Shown: positions 14,831-21,295 of the stretch, piece after piece
Layout of the letters: the number at the start of each line of letters is the position of its first letter
Numbering within the stretch: the stretch's first letter is position 1
Assembly: GCA_025455225.1 (NCBI GenBank)
Contig: JALOMY010000022.1
Location: 1 to 21,295 of the forward strand
From: Cyclobacteriaceae bacterium
Lineage (GTDB): Bacteria > Bacteroidota > Bacteroidia > Cytophagales > Cyclobacteriaceae
Direction: 5' to 3'
Length of the DNA stretch: 21,295 nt
Translations under genes and position numbers: made by a program
Notes under the pieces: model-generated
The model's input: the letters and a program-made list of their open reading frames with translations, nothing else
Database searches by the model: none
Told to the model about the DNA's origin: nothing

Positions 14831-16007
14831 TGAATTGAAACGATTGGAACAAACATGGCGGTGGTTCGGTCCTCATGATCCGGTTAGCCTATCGGATATA
14901 AAACAAGCGGGGGCAACCGGAATTGTGTCGGCCTTGCATCACATTCCTAATGGGGAAGTGTGGGAAACGGATGAAATTAAAAAGCGTAAAGAACTCATTG
15001 AATCATCCGGTTTACGCTGGAGTGTTGTTGAAAGTATTCCGGTTCACGAAGACATTAAGAAACATAAACAAGGTTACGAACGATACGTTCGTAACTATCA
15101 GCAAAGCATTCGCAATCTTGCTGCGTGCGGAATCCATACGGTCTGCTACAATTTTATGCCAGTATTGGATTGGACCCGAACCGATCTGGACTATGAAGTC
15201 GAAGACGGATCGAAAGCATTGCGTTTCGACCGGATTCAATATATCACATTCGATGCCCTCATTTTACAGCGAAGAGGTGCATTGAAAGAATATGAAGAAA
15301 GTACCATCAGAAAAGCAGAGGACTTTCTCACAAAATCTTCACAGGAAGCATTAGGTAAACTTCAAAAGAATATCCTGGCTGGACTTCCGGGTGCCGAGGA
15401 AGGATATACGTTGGAAGAATTTCGCGAAGTATTGAATGAGTATAAGAGTATTGACGACCAGCAACTGCGAAATCATCTGTATGGATTTCTTTCTGAAATC
15501 GTGCCTGTGGCAAAAGAAACAAACGTTGATCTTGCCATTCATCCGGATGACCCACCCTACCCCATCTTTGGCTTGCCCCGAGTGGTCAGCACGGAAGCAG
15601 ATGTATATCAACTGTTGAATGCAGCGAACTCTTCACATAACGGATTGTGTTTCTGCACCGGTTCATTTGGTGTGCGACCGGATAATGATCTGGTGCAAAT
15701 GTCATCACGGTTCGCTAACCGTATTAATTTCATTCATCTGCGAAGCACAAAGCGCGATGCAGAAGGAAACTTCGTTGAAGCAAATCACCTCGAAGGTGAT
15801 GTTAATATGCCGGCAGTCATGAAAAACCTGGTCATTGAAAATCAAAAACGAAGTAAACCGATTCCCTTCCGTCCTGATCATGGTCATCAAATGCTGGATG
15901 ACATTCATAAAAAAACCAATCCCGGTTACTCTGCTATCGGCCGCTTGCGGGGATTAGCTGAATTACGCGGTCTTGAAACCGGAATACTTCATATGCTTAA
16001 TGGCTAG
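14817..16007 (+). CDS. uxuA: Mannonate dehydratase
   Basis: UxuA dehydrates D-mannonate to 2-keto-3-deoxygluconate using a divalent metal (Mn/Fe type). It is a TIM-barrel protein of 396 residues, matching E. coli UxuA (394). Recognisable blocks are LEQTWRWFGPHDPVSL and GIVSALHHIPNGEVW at the N-terminus and CYNFMPVLDWTRTDL around 110-124. Further along come DLAIHPDDPPYPIFGLPR, LCFCTGSFGVRPDNDL and FIHLRST. RPDHGHQMLDD lies near the end. The His/Cys/His/Asp residues in these blocks fit the metal site. The ATG at 14817 lies inside the end of uxaB, so translation is probably coupled. Confidence 0.97.
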   Translation: MKKADELKRLEQTWRWFGPHDPVSLSDIKQAGATGIVSALHHIPNGEVWETDEIKKRKELIESSGLRWSVVESIPVHEDIKKHKQGYERYVRNYQQSIRNLAACGIHTVCYNFMPVLDWTRTDLDYEVEDGSKALRFDRIQYITFDALILQRRGALKEYEESTIRKAEDFLTKSSQEALGKLQKNILAGLPGAEEGYTLEEFREVLNEYKSIDDQQLRNHLYGFLSEIVPVAKETNVDLAIHPDDPPYPIFGLPRVVSTEADVYQLLNAANSSHNGLCFCTGSFGVRPDNDLVQMSSRFANRINFIHLRSTKRDAEGNFVEANHLEGDVNMPAVMKNLVIENQKRSKPIPFRPDHGHQMLDDIHKKTNPGYSAIGRLRGLAELRGLETGILHMLNG

Positions 16008-16014
16008 TAATCGT

Positions 16015-17424
16015 ATGGTCAAATCATCCAAAACGTTTTTAAATGATGATTTCCTTCTGGATAGCGAACATTCCGTTGCCCTCTATCACGGTAAGGCAGC
16101 CAGTATGCCGATACTGGATTATCACAATCATCTGTCACCAAAAGACATCGCCACTAACCGAAAGTTTAATAACCTTACTGAAGCCTGGCTCGAGGGCGAT
16201 CATTATAAATGGCGCGCCATGCGCACTCATGGTGTTGAAGAAAGGTATTGTACGGGAAACGCTTCACCAAAAGAAAAATTCATTAAATGGGCCGAAACTG
16301 TTCCGTTCACTTTGCTGAATCCCCTTTACCATTGGACACACCTTGAACTCAAGCGATATTTTGGAATTGACTACCTGTTGAACAAACAATCAGCTGAATC
16401 CATCTATGAACACAGCACACAATTACTTCAGCAGGAAGATTTCCGTGTTCAGGCCTTACTGATCAAACAAAATGTTGAAGTAGTTTGTACTACAGATGAC
16501 CCTTCGGATAACCTGGAGTACCACGTGCAAATGCAATCGCATCCAAAACTCAGGATGTATCCTACCTTTCGGCCGGATAAAGCCTATTCATTCGATAATC
16601 AACAGTCCTACATTCAGTATTTAGCCCAACTTTCATCTTCCTGTAATACCGACATACGAAGTCTGCAGCATTTACTGGATGCCCTGGTCAGTCGTATCAA
16701 TTATTTTGATGCACAGGGTTGCCGCGCGGCCGATCATGGCCTGGAACATCTTCCTTATGGTACGGTTTCATCCGAGCAAGCTTCACAAATCTTTGATAAG
16801 CTGATCACCGGTAAATCAACCGATTTTCATGAACTCCAAAACCTGCGTGCTTTTGTATTGCTATTTTTATGCGAGCGCTACCAGGAAAAAGAATGGGTTC
16901 AACAATTTCACCTGGGTGCCTTGAGAAATAACAATACCAGAAAAATGAACCAACTGGGTGCCGACAGTGGATTTGACTCGATCGGAGATTTTTCGCAAGC
17001 CCGTTCTATGGCTTGGTTTTTCAATGAACTGGATAAACTTGATCGGTTGGGTAAAACCATACTTTATAACCTCAATCCTGCTGATAACGCAGTGTTTGCT
17101 TCCATGACCGGCAACTTTAATGATGGAAGCATTCCGGGTAAAATGCAATATGGTGCCGCCTGGTGGTTTCTCGATCAAAAAGAAGGAATTGAAAATCAGA
17201 TTAACATGTTATCCAACCTCGGATTGCTTGCCCATTTTGTGGGAATGGTAACCGACTCCAGAAGCTTTCTATCTTTTCCACGACATGAATATTTCAGACG
17301 AATTCTCTGCAACCTGCTGGGAAATGACATAGCGAGAGGTGATTTACCGGATGATCTGGAACTAATTGGCTCCATGGTTAAGAATATCTGTTATTTCAAT
17401 ACAAAAAATTTCTTCCGATTCTAA
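16015..17424 (+). CDS. uxaC: Glucuronate/galacturonate isomerase
   Basis: UxaC converts glucuronate to fructuronate and galacturonate to tagaturonate. It belongs to the amidohydrolase-type TIM barrels. The ATG at 16015, 7 bases after the uxuA stop, gives 469 residues (E. coli 470). An ATG at 16000 would add five residues and overlap uxuA, and remains possible. Key blocks are ILDYHNHLSPKDIA with the metal-type HxH, then WLEGDHYKWRAMRTHGV and NPLYHWTHLELKRYFGI. CTTDDPSDNLEYH and AADHGLEHLPYG follow. The close match to the family in the D-H-Y-K-W-R-A-M-R block makes the call firm. Its TAA stop overlaps the ATG of kdgK by one base. Confidence 0.96.
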   Translation: MVKSSKTFLNDDFLLDSEHSVALYHGKAASMPILDYHNHLSPKDIATNRKFNNLTEAWLEGDHYKWRAMRTHGVEERYCTGNASPKEKFIKWAETVPFTLLNPLYHWTHLELKRYFGIDYLLNKQSAESIYEHSTQLLQQEDFRVQALLIKQNVEVVCTTDDPSDNLEYHVQMQSHPKLRMYPTFRPDKAYSFDNQQSYIQYLAQLSSSCNTDIRSLQHLLDALVSRINYFDAQGCRAADHGLEHLPYGTVSSEQASQIFDKLITGKSTDFHELQNLRAFVLLFLCERYQEKEWVQQFHLGALRNNNTRKMNQLGADSGFDSIGDFSQARSMAWFFNELDKLDRLGKTILYNLNPADNAVFASMTGNFNDGSIPGKMQYGAAWWFLDQKEGIENQINMLSNLGLLAHFVGMVTDSRSFLSFPRHEYFRRILCNLLGNDIARGDLPDDLELIGSMVKNICYFNTKNFFRF

Positions 17425-18428
17425 TGAAAGGATTTGTCTCATTCGGAGAAGTCTTGCTCCGACTATCATCCGCTTCCGGCCAACGGTTTGAACAAGCTCA
17501 TGCACTCGATGTTCATTATGGTGGCAGTGAGGCAAATGTCTCCAGTGCCCTTGCCCGATGGAACATTCCTTCCTCGCACGTGACCGTGCTTCCGGAACAA
17601 GAAACCGGTCGGGCAGCCTGTCAGGCATTAATTAAAGCAGGGGTTAATACCCGTTATGTGCGATTTCACCCGGGACGAATCGGCATCTATTTCCTGGAAC
17701 AAGGCAATGCCGTCCGTTCACCCAAAGTGATTTACGATCGGTATCATTCTGCCTTTTCTGAATTAAATCCTGCTGATTTTAACTGGAAAGAAATCCTGAA
17801 AGATGCCCAATGGTTTCATTGGTCGGGTATCACTCCGGCCATTTCACAAGCAGCTGCCGATGCGTGCCGGGATGCTATTCACATTGCAAGGAAATTGAAT
17901 ATTAAAATATCGGCCGATATTAATTACCGCAGTATTCTTTGGCAATACGACAAGAAGCCTATGGATATCATGCCCGAACTCATTGCATCAAGCCAGGTTG
18001 TTGTCGGATCAGTTCGCGATTTCAGGAACTGCACCGGCATTAATCTTCCGGGCGATAGTACATTCAATGATTCGGCTGAAAAAATTATTAAACAATTTCA
18101 GCAACTGGAATACATCGCACACACCAACCGTACGGAGCATGATGCAAATCATCACGATATCAGTGGAGCACTCTGGAACGGTCATGAGGTATATTATTCA
18201 AAAGTTTACAGGCTCCAGAACTTTGCTGATCGCATCGGTTCGGGGGACGCTTTTATGGCTGGAATAGTATATTCCCTTCTGAATAAAAAATCACCCGCTG
18301 AGACCATTGAATTCGCAACCGCTTCCGCAGCATTAAAACATACGATAGCGGGTGATGTTCTGCTTGCATCAGCTGATGAAGTTGAAGAACTGACCCATTC
18401 AACGGAAATTGGTAAATTATTGCGCTGA
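17424..18428 (+). CDS. kdgK: 2-keto-3-deoxygluconate kinase (PfkB family)
   Basis: KdgK phosphorylates 2-keto-3-deoxygluconate to KDPG. The 334-residue protein is a PfkB/ribokinase-family sugar kinase. The N-terminal GEVLLRLSSASGQRFEQA is followed by the substrate motif VHYGGSEANVSSALARW (family GG.xxNvA). The C-terminal signature DRIGSGDAFMAGIVYSLL carries the catalytic base D275 and the anion hole. SADINYRSILW near 163 is typical of KdgK. Sequence alone would leave the exact sugar open, but its place between uxaC and eda fixes the pathway. It starts within the uxaC stop codon (TAATG). Confidence 0.94.
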   Translation: MKGFVSFGEVLLRLSSASGQRFEQAHALDVHYGGSEANVSSALARWNIPSSHVTVLPEQETGRAACQALIKAGVNTRYVRFHPGRIGIYFLEQGNAVRSPKVIYDRYHSAFSELNPADFNWKEILKDAQWFHWSGITPAISQAAADACRDAIHIARKLNIKISADINYRSILWQYDKKPMDIMPELIASSQVVVGSVRDFRNCTGINLPGDSTFNDSAEKIIKQFQQLEYIAHTNRTEHDANHHDISGALWNGHEVYYSKVYRLQNFADRIGSGDAFMAGIVYSLLNKKSPAETIEFATASAALKHTIAGDVLLASADEVEELTHSTEIGKLLR

Positions 18429-18429
18429 T

Positions 18430-19092
18430 ATGCCGACTACCAATCATTCCGTTGAATCAATCCTTATCTCAACCGGATTTGTTCCGGTGTTCTATCATCC
18501 GGAGGAAGCCGTTTGCCTGAATGTGCTCAGAGCGTGCTATGATGCAGGACTGCGCACCTTTGAATTCACCAACCGTGGAGAAAATGCCTTTCATATCTTT
18601 CGTCTGTTGCACGAAAAAATCCAAAGCGATTATCCGGATATGAAGCTGGGTGCTGGAACAATTTTTTCGCGCGCCATTGCTGCCAAGTTTATAGATGCCG
18701 GTGCAGAGTTTATTGTATCGCCTGCGTTAATACCTGAAATGAAAGAAGTACTCAAACACGTACCCTGGATACCCGGATGTGCAACCGTGAGTGAAGTACA
18801 TACAGCCCATGAATTAGGTGCTACGCTGATTAAAGTGTTCCCCGGTGAGTTGCTTGGACCGGCTTTCATCCGGTCGGTACTCTCTGTAATGCCGGATCTT
18901 TCTTTAATGCCTACCGGAGGCGTTGAACCCAATCGGGAAAATCTCTCGGCCTGGTTTGGTTCCGGTGTTGCGTGTGTCGGTATGGGATCCAGACTATTCA
19001 CTTCAGAATTTTTAGAAAAAGAAAATCATCAGAAGCTTATTCAACGCATTCAAGAAGTGCTTCAAATTATTCGGGAAGTAAGGCAGAGATGA
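18430..19092 (+). CDS. eda: KDPG/KHG aldolase
   Basis: Eda splits 2-keto-3-deoxy-6-phosphogluconate into pyruvate and glyceraldehyde 3-phosphate. The ATG at 18430, one base after the kdgK stop, gives 220 residues. A TTG at 18409 would run into kdgK and is rejected. It is a class I aldolase with the Schiff-base lysine K135 in LIKVFPGE and the catalytic glutamate E45 in RTFEFTNRG. These align with E. coli Eda K133 and E45. GAGTIFSRAIAAKFIDAGAEFIVSP and PTGGV (phosphate binding) are also present. Its stop overlaps the transporter ATG by 4 bases. Confidence 0.96.
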   Translation: MPTTNHSVESILISTGFVPVFYHPEEAVCLNVLRACYDAGLRTFEFTNRGENAFHIFRLLHEKIQSDYPDMKLGAGTIFSRAIAAKFIDAGAEFIVSPALIPEMKEVLKHVPWIPGCATVSEVHTAHELGATLIKVFPGELLGPAFIRSVLSVMPDLSLMPTGGVEPNRENLSAWFGSGVACVGMGSRLFTSEFLEKENHQKLIQRIQEVLQIIREVRQR

Positions 19093-20381
19093 AAACTTCC
19101 CACGCCAACACGCTCACCAACTACCGCTGGCGAATATGCGCCCTGATATTTTTTGCAACTACCATCAATTACATTGACCGGCAGGTAATCGGATTACTAA
19201 AACCTGTTCTGGAACAGGAATTGAACTGGACCGAAACTGATTACGGAAACATTGTAATGGCCTTCTCAGCAGCCTACGCATTGGGACTGTTGGTATTCGG
19301 GAGAATCATCGATACGATCGGCTCGAAACTGGGATATTCAATATCCGTCATTGTATGGAGCCTGGCAGCGATGGCACATGCGCTGGCACGTTCAACTTTT
19401 GGATTTGGTGCTGCGCGTGCTTTACTCGGACTTGGTGAAGCGGGCAATTTTCCGGCCGCCATTAAAGCTGCTGCCGAATGGTTTCCAAAAAAAGAACGAG
19501 CCCTTGCAACGGGTATTTTCAATAGCGGCACTAACATCGGGGCCGTGGTTGCCCCTATCCTGGTTCCGTTAATTCTTGGTTGGTATGGTTGGCAGGAGGC
19601 ATTTCTGATTACAGGTGCTCTTGGATTTATCTGGGTTATTGCCTGGATTGTTTACTATGAAATTCCATCCCGGCATAAACGAATTTCCAAAGAAGAGTAC
19701 GATTACATTCATCACGATGATGTCAGCAACTCGTCTTCCGAAAACTCACACGCTCTCGGCTGGTCTAAACTTTTACGCCTACGAAAAACCTGGGCCTTCG
19801 TAATCGGAAAGTTTTTAACGGATCCGATCTGGTGGTTCTTCCTGTTTTGGCTGCCCTCCTATTTTGCAACAGCCTTCCAGGTAGATTTCAGAAAACCAAG
19901 CCTTCATCTGGTAATCATTTATACTGCAACTACCATAGGCAGCATTGGTGGCGGATATTTATCCGGCTGGCTGATTAATAAAGGCTGGGAAGTATCTCGA
20001 GCGCGAAGAACAGCCATGCTTGTATTTGCAATTTGCGTTATTCCCATTGTTTTCGCTCAGTATGCAACCAACATTTGGGTGGCGGTTGGATTAATCAGCC
20101 TGGCAGCCGCATCGCACCAGGCCTGGAGTGCGAACATATTTACAACTGCCAGCGATATGTTTCCAAAGAATACCGTAAGCAGTGTGGTTGGAATTGGCGG
20201 AATGGCCGGATCGGTTGGTGGAATTATTTTTCCGCTGATCACCGGGCACCTTCTGGATTACTATAAAGTCCTTGGCGATCTCACGGCCGGTTACAACGTG
20301 TTGTTTATGATTTGTGGTTCATCCTACCTGATTGCCTGGCTAATTATGCGGTGGCTGACATCATCGAAGTCCATAGAATAA
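19089..20381 (+). CDS. exuT: Hexuronate transporter, MFS (ExuT/ACS family)
   Basis: This is an inner-membrane H+ symporter of the anion:cation symporter branch of the MFS, 430 residues from ATG 19089. A longer in-frame reading back to 18972 overlaps eda and is not used. The first helix block FFATTINYIDRQVIGLLKP has the family N-Y-x-D-R motif. FGRIIDTIGSKLGYS is the loop 2-3 motif, and LGLGEAGNFPAAIKAAAEWFPKKER with GIFNSGTNIGAVVAPI is characteristic of ExuT-like carriers. A charged central loop (HKRISKEEYDYIHHD) separates the two halves. ExuT carries glucuronate and galacturonate, which agrees with the whole operon. It is the last gene and converges on the antiporter gene with 11 bases between them. 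Confidence 0.93.
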   Translation: MKTSHANTLTNYRWRICALIFFATTINYIDRQVIGLLKPVLEQELNWTETDYGNIVMAFSAAYALGLLVFGRIIDTIGSKLGYSISVIVWSLAAMAHALARSTFGFGAARALLGLGEAGNFPAAIKAAAEWFPKKERALATGIFNSGTNIGAVVAPILVPLILGWYGWQEAFLITGALGFIWVIAWIVYYEIPSRHKRISKEEYDYIHHDDVSNSSSENSHALGWSKLLRLRKTWAFVIGKFLTDPIWWFFLFWLPSYFATAFQVDFRKPSLHLVIIYTATTIGSIGGGYLSGWLINKGWEVSRARRTAMLVFAICVIPIVFAQYATNIWVAVGLISLAAASHQAWSANIFTTASDMFPKNTVSSVVGIGGMAGSVGGIIFPLITGHLLDYYKVLGDLTAGYNVLFMICGSSYLIAWLIMRWLTSSKSIE

Positions 20382-20392
20382 TTTAGAAGTAT

Positions 20393-21295
20393 TCACGATG
20401 CGCTTTCCAGTTCCATGATTAACCGTGTTTCTTCAAGGTCAAGTTCATAATCAATCTTTCGCAACACTTCTTCGCTGATCTTGCTTTCGTTCTTCAATTG
20501 TTTTACAATTCTTCGTTCGGTCTCAATCAGCTCCTGTTGAATCCGTAAAAATGCAAGAACCTTTTCATCATCCATCCTCTGCTGGGATTGATCTTTACGA
20601 ATTCGTTGGATGCGGATCTCATATTTGTTTTTAATGATCGGCAACAAATCATCCCCAACCAATGAGTAGTTTTCTTCAATATGTTCAATTACTCCTGACG
20701 CTATCCGCAAACGGGCTTCCTGTTCATCCCGCTGCAATTGATCGTCAGCTTTTAATCCAAGGAATTTAATTAATGGACGCAAAGTTAATCCCTGGATAAC
20801 CAGGGTAGCGAAAATCACACTGAACGTGAGAAAGATTATCAGATCGCGATTGGGAAAAGGTGCATTATTCTCCAGCGTTAACGGTAATGCGAGGGCAGCA
20901 GCCAGTGAAACCACACCCCGAATGCCGGACCAGGCAACAACAGTAACAGAACGGATGTTGGTAGAAGTCTCTTTCTCCCGGATTTCCCGGCTTATCCATC
21001 GGGGTATGTAAGCCCCTGGATAGACCCAAAGAATGCGTACCAGGATCACAGCAATACTGATAAGAATACCATAACCAACGAGGCTGCCCAGTGAAATATC
21101 TTTGATGGCCTCCAGCACATGCGGCAATTGCAATCCGATCAGAATAAAGATGACACCATTTAAAATAAACACTACGGTATCCCATGTTGCGATGGCCTGA
21201 ATGCGGGCCTTTTGGGATAAAAATTCAGAGGATTTACGACTCAGAAGCAAACCGCAGGCAACAACCGCAAGAACTGCCGATAAGCCGGCATGATC
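20393..21295 (-). CDS. CPA1-family Na+/H+ antiporter, C-terminal part (5' end outside window)
   Basis: This is an inner-membrane monovalent cation/proton antiporter of the NhaP/YjcE type. The frame stays open to the window edge, so the start is missing. The first visible residues are DHAGLSAVLAVVACGLLL, the family's early helix pattern of (H)xxGxLAVVxAGL. About 300 residues are seen, with hydrophobic helices such as VFILNGVIFILIGLQLP and ILVRILWVYPGAYIP. The diagnostic WSGIRGVVSLAAALALPL block with its conserved arginine is near the middle. The last 120 residues are a charged cytoplasmic tail of long helices (EEQEAR, RIQQELIETERRIVKQ, DYELDLEETRL) with coiled-coil character. The ion-binding aspartate region lies upstream of the window. 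Confidence 0.92.
   Translation of the reverse strand, partial: DHAGLSAVLAVVACGLLLSRKSSEFLSQKARIQAIATWDTVVFILNGVIFILIGLQLPHVLEAIKDISLGSLVGYGILISIAVILVRILWVYPGAYIPRWISREIREKETSTNIRSVTVVAWSGIRGVVSLAAALALPLTLENNAPFPNRDLIIFLTFSVIFATLVIQGLTLRPLIKFLGLKADDQLQRDEQEARLRIASGVIEHIEENYSLVGDDLLPIIKNKYEIRIQRIRKDQSQQRMDDEKVLAFLRIQQELIETERRIVKQLKNESKISEEVLRKIDYELDLEETRLIMELESAS

Noticed and set aside
18972..19088. N-terminal extension of the hexuronate transporter
   Set aside because: It lies within the conserved end of eda in another frame. ATG 19089 overlaps the eda stop as ATGA, like the other junctions here.
1..21295. Mobile elements, CRISPR arrays or defence islands
   Set aside because: No transposase, integrase, spaced direct repeats or known defence domains are visible. 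All long frames are housekeeping or metabolic genes in orderly operons.

Overview
The window looks like a chromosomal segment of a Bacteroidota bacterium, most likely from the Cytophagales side. The evidence is weak Shine-Dalgarno signals before nearly every start, several exact matches to the Bacteroidota -7 box TAnnTTTG, a PD40-repeat lipoprotein with a Bacteroidota-style lipobox, and a sufBCDSE-sufT-bacilliredoxin gene order. No insertion sequence, integrase, phage gene or CRISPR array is visible. Both ends cut through genes.

Layout. (1) 2-3788: the C-terminal part of a ClC chloride channel/transporter with CBS domains (+), then a PD40 beta-propeller lipoprotein (-) and a FadD-type long-chain acyl-CoA synthetase (-) with its own terminator. 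(2) 3871-4118: a non-coding minus-strand unit made of a -7 box, a 147-nt tRNA-like RNA and a canonical rho-independent terminator. The RNA has an acceptor stem, a Leu-type D arm, an Asp-type anticodon loop (GTC) and a T arm, plus an unusually long region of about 78 nt where the variable arm should be. (3) 4202-10784: an Lrp/AsnC regulator, then the SUF iron-sulfur cluster assembly operon (sufB, C, D, S, E, T) ending in a BrxA/BrxB-type bacilliredoxin. The start of sufB is broken by an exact 20-bp tandem duplication that creates an in-frame stop after codon 15. (4) 10801-13277: a terminator shared by converging genes, then a minus-strand pair of glycerate kinase and GntP-family permease. (5) 13379-20381: a tightly packed plus-strand hexuronate operon, uxaB-uxuA-uxaC-kdgK-eda-exuT. 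(6) 20393-21295: the C-terminal part of a CPA1 Na+/H+ antiporter (-).

How the genes work together. The SUF genes form a complete assembly line. SufS and SufE mobilise sulfur, SufBCD is the ATP-driven scaffold, SufT helps maturation, and the bacilliredoxin probably guards thiols. The hexuronate operon takes up glucuronate or galacturonate through ExuT and isomerises it with UxaC. It then reduces the ketouronate with the UxaB-type enzyme, dehydrates mannonate with UxuA, phosphorylates 2-keto-3-deoxygluconate with KdgK and splits KDPG with Eda to pyruvate and glyceraldehyde 3-phosphate. Altronate dehydratase (UxaA) and a classical fructuronate reductase (UxuB) are both absent. The operon therefore closes as a pathway only if the UxaB-type protein reduces fructuronate, or if the missing genes lie elsewhere. 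The divergent permease and glycerate kinase look like a small uptake-and-phosphorylation module for glycerate or a related sugar acid.

The two observations most worth following are the tRNA-like RNA at 3938-4084 and the disrupted 5' end of sufB.
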